Assembly (NCBI RefSeq): GCF_030848805.1 | Contig: NC_092363.1 | Coordinates: forward strand, 17,950,600 to 18,014,599 | Length of the DNA: 64,000 nucleotides | From: Temnothorax longispinosus | Taxonomy: Eukaryota > Arthropoda > Insecta > Hymenoptera > Formicidae | Direction: 5' to 3' | In this document: in pieces, positions 32,700 to 44,513 of the stretch | Numbering within the stretch: position 1 is the first letter of the stretch | How the letters are laid out: the number at the start of each line of letters is the position of its first letter | The notes under the pieces: model-generated | Database searches by the model: none | Told to the model about the DNA's origin: nothing | What the model saw: the letters and a program-made list of their open reading frames with translations, nothing else | Translations under genes and position numbers: made by a program

Positions 32700-35600
32700 T
32701 TAGGCTGCAGCTTTCTCGACGATGGTACTTTCGGGGATTGCGGATTCAATGTTACCTAATTCAGTCTCGACGCCGGCCAATGTCTGTGGAGTTGGACTGT
32801 GGGAAACAGCGTTCTTCTCGTTAGAAGTTGCTTCTAATAGTTCCTTAACACTGACGCTATCGTCCAAATTATCTTTTCTAACGGGTGACGCGTCAATCTT
32901 TATATGAGCGTCGGCATTGGCGATGATCTCTACCTTCCCGGCCGTATCGTTCACTGCTCTGATCACGTCTGGAGCCTGACTGTTCTGGGATTCCTGATTC
33001 GGCGTGCACGGCTGCTCGACTTGCGCACTGTCAAATTGTCCCGGCACGGGTTTCTCGTCACTTTCCATCGCGTTACCACTCTTGACTTCGTGTTCAGTCT
33101 GTTGCGCGTTACCACCAGATTGATTATTCTGATACTGCTGAGTGCTTCTACCTCTTCCTCTACCGCTCTGCTGATTATCAGGTGGTGGAAGAATAGGTAT
33201 AGCCGCTTTCGGTCGCCGCAAAGGAACTGCTTGTTGCTGTTGCTGTGCGGGACTATAGTAAGTACACCCTTGCGGTTGGTACAGTTCTTGGGGCGGTGGT
33301 GGACCCTGAGGCTACAATATTAAATTACACAAAATTAAATATGGAGCATTTATATTATATGGCATCCATCTTTTTCTTTTTCACTTTGATATTTAAAAAG
33401 ATTTATTCTTCTCACCTGTACCGAAGGATTATATCCCTGGTAACCTTGAAAGTTTGGTGGAAACGTCGGGCCATTTGGACCGGGAACATAATTAATTATA
33501 CTAGGAGGTGCTGTTTGAGGTGGTATGAATTGTGGTGGTGGTACTAAAAACGGTGGTGGCGCGTAGCTAGCAGCTTGCCCACCGGGTGGTAGAGAAATGA
33601 CAGGTTGCCCTGCCATGGGTGCTGTGGCTGGAGCAACCGGAGGAGACTGCTCAAAATGACCTTGTGGGTAACCTAAAACGTTAACGCATGATAAATCAGT
33701 TTGCAATACCTTATAAACTAAATTGAAAAAATATGTTTAATCAATCAAACAAGATCTGTGCATAAAAATAATTCTATATCTTATTATCACCATTGCAAAA
33801 TATTATAAATGTGGAATAATAATTTTCTTTTATATTCTTTATCACATAATTTTTTTTTTTTTTTTAGTTTTTCTGGAAAGAGAAATATTGTAAAAAAGAT
33901 ATTTATCTGGGGATAATTAGATAGCTTCTATATGCACTTTTAACTTCTATATACATATATATTTTTTTTCTTACCTGGAGATTCCAAAACGGCTCTTGAA
34001 TTTCCAGCTAGGTACGCATATGCACAAGCGACACATTAATGTTAAGGATGTTAAGTACATGCTTGTATTAGGCCATGTAAAAGCATATATCATAAGAAAT
34101 GGATTAGAAACATGCGTTAAAGTAAGATATATTGTCAACGTGTGCAATGTCATTACCTTGAGGCGGAAAATATCCGTGTTGAGTATGTTGAGATGGATAA
34201 TTCTGTTGCGTGGAAGTTTCCGAAATGGTAGGTCGTTGACGAAGACTGGAATATCGTTTAGGTCTGTTTCCAGAACTATCCTGTTGTTGCTGTTGTTGTT
34301 GTATTGTCTGTTGTTGTGAATGCGTTTGTTGCTGATGTGATTGTTGTGGTTGTTGTTGCTGCTGCTGCTGTTGCTGCATTCTAGGTGGTACTGTGTTTGA
34401 TCTGTGTTGGTTGGAGGACGTGAAAAAACCTTCTACAAATTAGAAAAAAGATTAAGTTAGACATATTAGCAACTGTATATAGTAAAAATTTAAGCAACGA
34501 TAAGAAATTTTCTAAGAGAAGAAACAAATCAATTTTTTATATCTACATTCCTAAAAATATCTCTCAGAATGTTTAAATTAGGTTTTATATTAATTTAATT
34601 ATCAAATAAATATTTTGAATTAGACATTTTTTAATTATTAAAAATACTAAAAAAAATAATCTCACATAAAATAAAAAAAGTATAATTACTCAATTTAATC
34701 GATAAATTAAATTAATTTTATTTTTAATTTTCTCTAACGTTTTCAAGTCTTGTCGTTAAAGAGAAATTTGACTATTATTAATATATTTATAAAATTTCTT
34801 ATTCTTTTAATATCGCTATACTTGACTCACTGTTGTGTCGCGCAGGCTGATGATATTGACCACTATCATTAATATTGAGTTGCTGTTTCATATCATGAGC
34901 AAGTTGATGCTCTTCATTATGCTGCGCGGTGTTATTCCTTCTATTCTCTACTGTAACCGGACCCGGGCCACGTCCTTTCGATTTATTCTCAACTATTCTG
35001 TTAGTGACCATGTTGTTATTAGCATTGGGCTTGAAACCTCTTCCGCGCGTCCTACTCGCGGCCAAGCTTACAGACTCTTGGGTATTCCTCTTGTTATTCT
35101 CCCTTAGGGATGGCTTGGTACTAGCTAATTTTTCGGCGTCACCGCCAGAACCAGGGCTTCCATTTGTATTTTGAGTAACGTGTCTACCGTCCTTTTTCCA
35201 AGATGTATTAGTAGATTCATCTGATGACGCTTTATTTTCATTTCTGCAATAACATTTTTGTTCAAGAGATTCCGTCATCTTATTGTCACACAATAAAATT
35301 GTTAAATATAAAAAAAGAAATGTTGCACATACATGGATGTATTGGAGGCGCTAGCAGGCTTAGTATTTACATCATCCTGTTGGGACTGAAGTGGCGGGAA
35401 GTTTTGGGGTTTGTTCGGTGTTTTGTTCTTGCTGCTATACCATGCCGACGAAATTACAGGTTCCTCTACCTTGCTCGGAGTATCCTGTATCAAATAAGAG
35501 AGAAACGAAACAAAGATATTCAATAACACTTGCAATAATCAATCGCGACAATCAACGTATATTTTGCGGCATTTACCTTACTATTACCAAGAGCAGGAAA

Positions 35601-37519
35601 ATCTTCGTTATTTTTTTGGAAGCGTCTGTTGCTTGGTCTACCAGGTGTGGCCTTTCCATAAGCGTTTTCGTCCTCCCAATTCCTTGTGTACTTGTTGGGT
35701 CCACGGCTAGAAAAAATATGTGATATGTATATAATACAATGAAATCAAGATTTATAAAAAAAAAAAAACTCCGTGATAAACTCACCCATATCTTCTTCTC
35801 CTTCTAGCTCTAGGTGGCCCTTCTTCGTTTCTAATATCATAACCGTACGTTGCTATCAATTCCTCGGGTCTTTTTGGAGCTTGCTCTTCGTCATTGTATC
35901 GGTCGTGGTCCCACCTGTCTTCCTTATCTTTCCACACCTTCTTCTCCTTGGTCTCCTTCACATTCGTTTGCTGTTCCGTGGTACTTTCAGGTACTTCGTC
36001 AGTCGTACGATCATCATGCTCGTAAAACGTTCCTCGTTTCGGTATATACTGCGGATTACGCCTGTCCTCGTCGTCGTCCAACTTTTTCTGCGGTTTCTCC
36101 TCTTCCTGCCCATCCCCACTTTCACGTTGTTCCCCGCCTTCTTGCGACTCGACATCAGAGTCGCTTTCATAAATGTCACATTCTGAATCTTGATGCCCAT
36201 CAGTCTGTTCGCTACTCTGTAAAAAAAAAATTAAAGATTGGTCAATATAACATGTCCAAATTAGTTCCGAATTAAAAGATTCATAGATGGCCAGAATTTA
36301 ATCAATTTTCAATTATTTATTAACTGTGTATTTTTAATTTATATATATTTATTTATAGTTTTATTTATATGTGTTAATTACAACATGTACATAACATTTT
36401 CTATTTTCCTGCAATTAATAGATATCTCCTTCAGTTTATTGATTGATTCCACTGATTAGTTATCTGTGGTTCTTTATCTAGCCAATATAATCATCAAAGG
36501 AAAAACAATACATCTTATTGTACAATCCTATTAAACCACATAAACTAACTAAAGTGAAAACTAAAGTGAAGATGACAGATTTTTTCTTTCTTGCCTCTCT
36601 CTTCTATCTTTCACATTTATCAAAGTGTAAAACTATATTAAAAGTATAGGACTCATATTAAACAATTTTTTGCTAGCTCTTTTGCGCAATAATTCTCTGG
36701 CAAACTAACAGCTAATTTTTTCTGTAAACGAAAGATTTGATTAATTGTAATATCTCTACATATTAATTTGACATTTCTCTAATTAATTTTAAATATTACA
36801 ATAAAGTTGAAATTAGCTAACAACAAAGACATTGTAAGCCTGATTCATGTATCATTTTAAATTGTATCTTTAAAATAATACTGTTTGTCACATAAGTTAT
36901 AACTTTAATAGAAGTACGTAAGTCGCAACTCTCTCAGTCCGGATATACCAACACATTCATCAAGCCAACAGGCAGTAGCTTGTTCCTTCCTTTTCTCTCG
37001 AAGTACCTTCAACCAGAAGCGAAAAGATTGATGATGCAATTGACGAAGCGATAAAAGAACGTTCCAGATATCAAAAACATGCATCCATACTACAGTAATA
37101 TACATTCGGAGGAAAAGACGATATTCGCGGGATCATCAGTCATCGTCAGCAGCAGGTCGGCGTGCAAAGTCGTAAAAACGCAGACCACCGTGACGGTAAT
37201 CAAAGATTAAAATTAATAAATAGCGTCGAAAACCGTGGCCCGCCTCACGTCGCCTGTTTTCAGCTGGCGACTCTTTGCTCCCGATTTCTGCCGTTCCCCG
37301 ACACTCGGCGAGGAAGCGCGAAAACGGGGCGCGACGGGGGGCCGAGGTTGACGGAGGGAGGATCCCTCTCGGCGGATCCATCCCTCGATGCCGAGAGGTT
37401 TACCCGCGCGGGCTTACCTGGGTCTCCTTCGTCGCGTTCAGCTCCTCCTCGTACGAGTCCGAGAGATCGTCGGAACCGCATGACTGGTTGGATTTACGAC
37501 GTCGCCGTGTGTCCGACAT
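32700..37519 (-). CDS. btz: Barentsz/CASC3, exon junction complex core component
   Basis: Barentsz (MLN51/CASC3) is the cytoplasm-retained core subunit of the exon junction complex. It clamps eIF4A3 on RNA with Mago-Y14 and serves mRNA localisation and nonsense-mediated decay. Nine exons, read downward: 37519-37418, 36216-35786, 35706-35577, 35484-35333, 35243-34831, 34432-34157, 34007-33975, 33672-33416 and 33311-32700. They sum to 2406 nt, giving 801 aa plus TAA. The Btz (SELOR) domain spans about residues 86-200: YIPKRGTFYEHD, KVWKDKEDRWDHDRY and EQAPKRPEELIATYGYDIR, then an Arg-rich stretch and NKYTRNWEDENAY. The aromatic pair at 98-99 and W136 match the residues that contact RNA and eIF4A3 in the family. 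After it come FPALGNSK, Gly/Arg patches (RTRGRGF, KGRGPG), a Gln-rich tract (about 428-460), a Pro-rich region and RGRGRS. The start codon exon is acidic (SDDLSDSYEEE). Exon 7 (33 nt) is very short and may be skipped in frame. Confidence 0.95.
34315..34378 (-). repeat. CAG/CAA repeat encoding poly-Gln in Barentsz
   Basis: Mixed CAG and CAA codons encode runs of nine and seven Gln separated by Pro, Ser, His and Thr. Interruption by CAA should limit slippage. Confidence 0.85.
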
Positions 37520-38502
37520 TGCTGCGTCCGGCGCGGAGGGATATCACGCGTTTCGTTGCCTCGTGTCAACTCCGACCCGAGAACGGACGGGAGATAAGGG
37601 GGGAAAAAAAACCGTTCCGATTGTGTCCGCGGAATACACCTCGCGATGCGTCGGGCCGATCTCTCTTCTCTCTCTCGTCCACCCTCGTCACGAAATCCAA
37701 CGGGCGTGCGTTAGCGAGAGGGGCGAGTGTCGAGAGACCACGAGAGACTGTCGAGAGCCTTGAATGAATCGATCCCTCGCGGGGACACCTGGCAGCGGAA
37801 GCGCGAAATACTCCGGAAGCGGGTCCATCAAAGGCTCATGTCCATTTCTATTGTTACTCCAAATTTTTTGATTAAATTACTTCTGAGCTTTTTTCTAATT
37901 CTTAGAACTGAAAGGAGATAAAAGTAAATTAAATCGAGATTAAAGTTAATCTGCATTGATAGAAAATGGAGGAAATCAGATTGAAAGAAAGATGAAGAGG
38001 TGTAAAAAATTTGAAATTGAATCCTCATCCAATTATTTCTGAAAGTATTTATTTCAGAAGTATTATTTCTGAACAATTTTACACATTTTTCAGAATTTTT
38101 CATAAAAATACATGAGAAATTCTTTGAAAATTTCTGAGAAAATACGAGTGATTGTTTTTCCGAAGCGAGATAAGAAATTCTCTATTTAGCGATGGACCAA
38201 TCGGCGCTCGCCGACGGATGCGCAGTTCGTCGCGCCATGCGATACCGGCTTCACGTCAGTGAAAAGAAGTCATGCAGACGACGTTTGAAAATATCTTTTT
38301 TCCGCTGATATATACGTCGTCGTCCTCTCCCGCCATCTCCCGCCTCCGTGCTCCGTCAGCTCCGTGCCGTCCCACCTGTCGCCGCAGGCAAATCGCGAGC
38401 GGACACGAAAGCGCAGGCTGTCAATTACAACACACGTTTGACGCACATGACATGTTTGAGGTATTGCGCGGCGATCGAAACATGATAGAATAGCCGCGAA
38501 AG
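37520..38502. promoter_or_regulatory. Shared intergenic region between divergent barentsz and ERLEC1
   Basis: The two start codons are 983 bases apart and point away from each other. The proximal parts near both genes are GC-rich, with an AT-rich middle (about 37850-38180). A CCAAT box in the context GGACCAATCGG is at about 38193. I see no TATA box close to either gene, as usual for housekeeping genes. The 201-codon plus-strand frame at 37162-37767 is antisense to barentsz exon 1 and is not a gene. Confidence 0.55.
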
Positions 38503-41500
38503 ATGTGGGGAAACTATTGGGGCGTCTACAATGCGCTGTGCGTGCTCGTCACCCTCGTTCACGGCCACGACTTTCGGCACTTCGACGACACGGTTATATT
38601 CAAGATCAACTGGCCCGGGAAGAGCGACACGGAACTGCTGGTGAGTACACCCGGCGCGATCCCGTCATCTGTGTCCCGATCGCCGTGAACTCGCGAGCGA
38701 CGATACCGTCATTTTGTACCGACGTGTGCTCCGTCCGGTTTCCTCCCTTTCTCCAGGACCCTCTGCCGAACGCCGAGCCGTATTTCATCACCACCGCGAA
38801 CAACGAGCGGTACAGGTGCGTCATCCCGGACGCGACGGAGGAGGAGCATGAGTACAGCGAGACGTACGACGGGCCGAATCCGGTACAGCTTCTGCTGCCG
38901 ATGTTTGCGCAAAACAGCTGTTCCTACAGGGTAGGAAGCAATATAAGCATTTACGTACATCGTACATCTACCCAAGTAGAAAGCACATGTCATTTTGACG
39001 TCAAAATGATATGTGCTTCCTACCTGGGTACCGTTACTTCTATATTTTATTATTTATATATTTAAATTGTATATTTATTTTATTCAATTATGTCTTCATC
39101 TACTTGTACTACAATTCCTTTTCGTCAGTCGTACATTTTCATCGAGGAATATTGTTCATCGACACCGTTTTTCACCTCGATTCAATTCTATCACATAGCT
39201 AGAGTCATACTGGACTTACGAGCTGTGCCACGGTAGATTTGTGCGGCAGTATCATGAGGACAGAGAAGGAAAGAAGATCAAGATGCAAGAATATTACCTC
39301 GGCACGTTGGACACGGAGCAAAAGGCGAAGCTCTTGGCCTATTATAACGAGCAGGCGAAGAATCCGAACAGGAAGTCGAATATACCCATCAAGAAGATCG
39401 ACGGGATTAATATGCCGTACCTCGAGATCGAGATGACCGACGGCACGATGTGCGACTTGAATAACAAGCCGAGAATCATCAAGGTACTGTACGTCTGTTA
39501 CAAGCACGGTAAACACGACGTGTATTCGCTGAAAGAAACCATGTCCTGCGAATACGAGGCGATCGTACTGTCGCCGGTGTTGTGCAATCATCCCGATTAC
39601 AAGCCGCAAGACACCGGGGAGAATGAAATCACATGCCTGCCCGTGGACAATGCGCCAAGGAAACCAAAGTCGCTTATGGTGATGGAGCTCGACAGTCTAA
39701 AGATGCGACATCAACAAGCGAGGGTAAATTTGTGAAGTGTACTTGACGTTTCCAGACTTCTTAAACCTTCTCTTTATTTTCTACCTTAAAATATATCGTT
39801 TGGCACATATTTATATTTCGTTTATTAATAGCCGTATCTTTTTAGTTTTTATCAATTGAATCAAGTATTCTGTAGAGAGATAACGATATGTATTAATAGC
39901 AAAGGCTTGTGTGGCGTACTAATAAAACTTTAAATGATTTTTAGATCTGAAAATTTTACAGAGTAATATAGAGAATACTGCTTCTACTCTCTAAACAATT
40001 AGTACGCTTAGATTTAATTGAAGCTTGTATAATTTTGATAAATAATAGCAATCTAATAGCATTCTGTAACTTTTTAGTTTTCGACACTTGACTCTCTCTT
40101 TCAGTTTGTTTACTATTTATTTACTGTCTTAATTATTTGTTGCACAGGATGACAAGCAGCAGAAAGTGTTTGCAATCCTCCATGTAGATAAGGAGGGCCA
40201 GGTCAGAATATTTTGCATATATGGGAACAGGATTAACGCTTGTCGATCATTACGTAGTACCATTAGCTTGTGCAAATGTTGTTTTTATTCTGTCCCTTCT
40301 TTATCTACATATTCCGACACGGTGTCCACTATTACTTCACGAATGTTTAATTCTTCCTTTTCTTGTAAAATTATATCGTTACATAAGATATAATTTCTTA
40401 TCCTTATATCTCACTAGAGTAGGTATTATATACATTGTGCGGTTATATGTATGTCGTTATCATTGCTACATATAGTATATTATTATATAGTAACAAAAGC
40501 GTTGAATGAACAACGTAATAATGATATATAATCACTTCGTATGCACTTGAGACGATCCATTATATCATGCTACAGTTTGCACACATTAATTGTACATATG
40601 CACGATAATAATCCTTTTCATAATCAAGTAAAAGAAAAATGGGGTGCTTTTTATAAATATTATATATAATTTCAAAGCGTAGTCTATATTGCAATGAATA
40701 AATTACAGGATGGCGAGCCAAGAGTGAGGGTTGAGATACATCCACTGGATGTCCCGGATAAGCATGGTAGTATCGACGAATCTATCAATGCAATACAGAC
40801 TGATCAGAATGTCAGTCCTGCCGAAGTTAGTCCTGTCCAGAATTTCCTCAGCGGAAAGAACTGCCTGAACGGAGCAAGTATCCATAGTTATGATTTATTT
40901 TATTCTCACTGAACGTACATTTTTAACGGTGTGTTTTTTTTTAATCCGTTATTAGGGCAATGGTTGGTGGAAGTACGAGTTTTGCTACGGACGTTCTGTC
41001 GTTCAGTACCACATAGAACGAGATGGCACAAAGACGATTGTCAATCTTGGTAGATTTGACAAACAGAAGCATTTGGATTGGATCGCCGCGCATCCACACA
41101 AGAAACCTAAACCGTTAGAATTAAGGAAACACCTCTCACACTTTTACAGCGACGGAAGTAGCTGTGATAAGACTGGAACTTCTAGACAAACCGAAGTATG
41201 CGTTGGTATTAAGCCTGTTGAAAGATGGTTTGGAAAAAGATAAAAATTACCTTTGATTGCAAGAGAAATTTTGAGGTGTCCGTTTCTGTCGCGATTTTTT
41301 AAATGCTCCATCTGAAATTCACGAGTCTTGATCCATAATAATCTTTCTCCAAACCAAAAAAGTGGCTTCTTATAAATATTATAATTTATCGAACAATTTT
41401 GTGCACTTTCCTCACCGTTTGTTTTTGCTTTAGGTAAAATTGAAATGCGTGGAGAACCATACTGCAAGCCCATCCAGTGTATCGTTATTTTTACTGGAAC

Positions 41501-41682
41501 CAAAAACGTGTGAATACGTTCTGGGAGTCGAATCACCATTAATTTGTGATATCTTAGAATACGCCGACGAAAATGGACTTCTGAGCGACAAGTTCGAAGC
41601 GAATTTCGATAAATTGAAGTCTACGGCCTTGCACGCGGAACAGGACAATTTAGATGAGCGAATAGCTAACGGAGACGATTAG
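38503..41682 (+). CDS. ERLEC1: Endoplasmic reticulum lectin 1 (ERLEC1/XTP3-B)
   Basis: ER-lumenal lectin of the HRD1 ERAD complex. It recognises trimmed N-glycans on misfolded glycoproteins. Exons: 38503-38640, 38757-38930, 39199-39723, 40148-40201, 40709-40873, 40956-41195 and 41434-41682. They close to 514 aa (human is slightly shorter). A hydrophobic N-terminus (about 5-21, VYNALCVLVTLVHG) fits a signal peptide. There are two MRH (PRKCSH) domains. The first runs about 65-235 with SYWTYELCHGRFVRQ, and Q121, R196, E217, Y223 are the four sugar-contact positions. The second runs about 349-475 with GNGWWKYEFCYG, and Q369, R429, E454, Y460. Both end with the CEYVLGVESPLIC-type motif. The sequence in between is variable, and exon 4 encodes only 18 residues. 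The exon 5/6 intron appears to be GC-AG (see findings). The C-terminus ends NGDD with no HDEL-type signal. It converges with TOM40 downstream. Confidence 0.95.
38969..39030. repeat. Hairpin in ERLEC1 intron 2 with a CRE palindrome at its centre
   Basis: The arms are TACCCAAGTAGAAAGCACAT and ATGTGCTTCCTACCTGGGTA, and the inner arms CATTTTGACG / TCAAAATG meet in TTTTGACGTCAAAA, giving almost no loop. TGACGTCA is the CREB consensus palindrome, here probably a by-product of the perfect fold. Confidence 0.85.
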
Positions 41683-42206
41683 AGCAATTGATTTGTTTTC
41701 TTAATGTTGATTAAAAATCATCAAAGGCATTGTTTAAATATCGTAATTATAAAAATGATTTATTGAGTATAAAAAAAGTTACTTTCTATAAAACACTAAT
41801 GAGTGAGATTGAAGTTACTTTACTAAGTTACACATGATTGCGTTTGGTATGTTATTGTAAAAAGGTTCGCATTCCAAACTATCTAACAATATAAGTATTT
41901 AATAGTTTCCGCGCGTGGAGATTCTCCTGCCACGTAAAAAGTGAGTGCATATCAAAATCGTGTTCCGGTATATGCAATTAGATTTACGATGTGTCCCAAT
42001 ATTCAAACGGACTTTTGGAAAATGATTTTCTTTAAGCTGAATCAGGGACATGAAACTTTCTATTTCGTCTTGTCTTTTCTCTATCCGAGCGATATCGCGA
42101 CACACGAAAAGCTTCCAAGATTCTACAGAGAAGGCGGTCTCTGAGAGAATGTCCAAAATTTGCAATATACAGTATTGTACTCCTGGCGAGGAATTAAGGA
42201 ACGTTG
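41683..42206. other. Convergent 3' ends of ERLEC1 and TOM40
   Basis: A 524-base gap between the two stop codons. AT-rich near ERLEC1. No AATAAA is obvious within 100 bases of either stop. Nothing else is seen. Confidence 0.5.
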
Positions 42207-43190
42207 TTAGCCGACGTTCAGGCCGACGCCGACGCGGAACTGCTGCCTCTTGTGATTCAGGAAGCCGCTTATGATTAACGAGGCCCCGGGGATCGGGTGC
42301 AGCCTCTTCTCGAACACGGCGCCCATGCTGGTCTCCGAATTGACGAATCCCCGGCAGATAAAGTCCGCGTACGGGATGTCGACGCGGTACACGATCGTGC
42401 CCACGGACTCGTGTATCCGCGTGTTCGTCTCGATCTCGACGCCGAGCTGCAGCTGCTCGCTCGCCTTCCGATGGTAGCAGACGTGAATGCCGGCCTCGCC
42501 GAACGTGGCGGACAACGTGGTGGGGCCGGTGCTGTGCCGGAACGCGGCGCACATCAGCGTCTGCTGGCCGCCGGGTATCAGGGAGCCGCGTAGACACGCG
42601 ATCTCCGTGCCGAGGGTGATCCTCGGCGTGACCGCCTGCAGATAGTGCAACACCAGCGTGCCGTGCAGCCTCGCGAGGTCCGGATTCGCCAGGGTGAGCG
42701 CCAGGGTGCAGTCGTCCGAGCGGTACTCCAGACCGGAACTGAACGCCTTGTACTTCTTGTCGACGATCTGCGTAGCGAGCTTGAATCTGTATCTACAGCC
42801 GAGCGTGTGCACGAAGCTGGCGCTCATGTTACCGCTGGGTGTGATCTCGCCCGAGATCACCGGGTACCTCTCCGTGAGTCCCACCCGCTTGGTACCGACG
42901 TAATTCACGCCGAACTTGAGGCCGTACGGCGTCACGGAGCTCAGGGTTATCTTGTAAGTCGCGTTGAAGTGCTTGCTCAGGGTTTTCCTCAGCAACAAGT
43001 ACGCGCCCTCGAAGTTCTGCGGATAGAGATCCTTGGTTTTCGCGTGGAGGTCCTCGAAGCTGCTGGGATTACCGGGCTTCCTGTCCACCTCCTCGTAACA
43101 GGGAACGCATGACAGGGAACGTTCTTCCGGGCTGTCCGAAGTCACGAAGAGCTTGTCGCGTTTGTTGATAAACGCTTGGACGATACCCAT
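42207..43190 (-). CDS. Intronless TOM40-like mitochondrial import pore
   Basis: Porin-3 family beta-barrel, the channel of the outer-membrane TOM complex through which nuclear-encoded precursors enter mitochondria. One uninterrupted frame of 327 codons from ATG 43188-43190 to TAA 42207-42209. Recognisable family stretches in order are NPSSFEDLHAKTKDLYPQNF (about 40-60), KHFNATYKITLSSVTPYG (the second strand pair), FGVNYVGTK, PVISGEITPSGN, LTLANPDL, LVLHYLQAVTPRITLGTEI, EAGIHVCYHRKASEQLQLGVE and, at the end, GFLNHKRQQFRVGVGLNVG with the beta signal. The Pro/Gly-rich N-terminal extension of many TOM40 proteins is missing. Many internal positions differ from what I recall of canonical TOM40, while neighbouring genes are intron-rich and this one is GC-rich and uninterrupted. 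It may be a retrocopy like Drosophila tomboy40, with a spliced TOM40 elsewhere. Confidence 0.9.
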   Translation of the reverse strand: MGIVQAFINKRDKLFVTSDSPEERSLSCVPCYEEVDRKPGNPSSFEDLHAKTKDLYPQNFEGAYLLLRKTLSKHFNATYKITLSSVTPYGLKFGVNYVGTKRVGLTERYPVISGEITPSGNMSASFVHTLGCRYRFKLATQIVDKKYKAFSSGLEYRSDDCTLALTLANPDLARLHGTLVLHYLQAVTPRITLGTEIACLRGSLIPGGQQTLMCAAFRHSTGPTTLSATFGEAGIHVCYHRKASEQLQLGVEIETNTRIHESVGTIVYRVDIPYADFICRGFVNSETSMGAVFEKRLHPIPGASLIISGFLNHKRQQFRVGVGLNVG

Positions 43191-44513
43191 TGTGACAGGG
43201 CCGGGACGTCGGCTTTCCCAATAAGTAACCGATTTATCTTAAATAACCGATCTCAACGCGCGTTCGATATGTATCGATTTTCATTCTGTACTCGGTTTCA
43301 ATGTACTGCCGATTTTAACTCGTTAATGAAAACTTTATTATGAATTAAATTATTTTAATGATGAATAATGGTTTTTCTCTTTTAAACTTGCCGTTGAAGT
43401 AAACTGTTTGATTTTTCAGATGCAAGATTATATATAAATTGTAAGAGTTTCTCCAAGATCAACGCCACATGTCTACTCTATAGATTATAAAAGTGAGAAT
43501 ATTTCCATAGACGCATAAGCAAGCCTTCAGAAATTCTAAAATGGCACACGAAAAATATGCGTTCTAAGTGCACGTACAATCCGTTTATATCACATTGACA
43601 GACCTTTATGCGAATTACATGTGCAATCATCTTATGCAATTTTCTTCACCTATAACGACATAGATAAAAGATAGTTGATTGTTATAACAAAAAGTCCACG
43701 CGATTATTTCATTTTAAGTGGCATATAAATTCTATGCAATTTCTCCGCTGTGTACAAAAAATGACAGATTTATTCGTATGTACACGATTAATAAAAAATG
43801 GATCTATTCTCGCAGTGGAGAACAGTGCCGCGTTAGATTAGTCTTTTCTAGGCAGATCATTTTCGTTGTCCACCTGTGTTCAGTCTGCGGGAACAGAGTA
43901 GAAGTGCGTGATTAACTTAATATTTAGCTCAAGTCCTTTTTAGTAATTTTTCTTTAGTTTTAGGAAAACAAATATTAATTTATTAATCTATAGATGACAA
44001 ACATTTTAATGATCATAACATATCTTAATATGATATATGGACTCTTATATACTCTAAGTCCATATATTTTCTAGACTATAGAGATTTCTGGTTTCTTATC
44101 ATTCTGATAATCACAATAATCGTAGTATGTGATAAACTAACATGGTTCTTCTCTTCGCAAGTGGTTTCCTTCCTGAGATCTTATGTATTGATTTTTTTTC
44201 AGGGACAAAAACGTCGAACGAATCTAGAATATTACTCGACTCTAAAATTCCTTCGAAAGTGCATTTTCCTGTTACAAACAAGTGATGATGATGTGAAGCA
44301 ATGTTGAAACACACTTATAGCGATAATAAACGTGTTCGATAACATTTACACATCATTCAGATCAAATCTTTACTTTAATGGATATAGTGGATATAGTTGA
44401 GTAATATCGTTATCATTCGTTATCATAAGCTGTCTTGTCTTATATATAAAAATGGAATAAAAGTAACGGCGAAAAAAATCTCGTTTCTTCAACACAATCA
44501 GTGAAACGGCAAA
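43191..44513. other. Intergenic DNA between TOM40 and the secreted-protein gene
   Basis: TOM40 upstream DNA lacks an obvious TATA box. The rest is AT-rich with no gene. The right end holds the promoter of the next gene. Confidence 0.5.
44443..44450 (+). promoter_or_regulatory. TATA box of the secreted-protein gene
   Basis: TATATAAA, 64-71 bases upstream of the ATG at 44514. The sequence between (TTCTTCAACACAATCAGTG) would hold a transcription start and a short leader. Confidence 0.6.

Noticed and set aside
37162..37767. 201-codon plus-strand frame
   Set aside because: Overlaps barentsz exon 1 and its promoter on the opposite strand; Arg/Ser/Pro-rich translation of GC-rich DNA with no motif.
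41899..42597. 232-codon minus-strand frame
   Set aside because: Overlaps TOM40 in another frame on the same strand; TOM40 is clearly the real frame.
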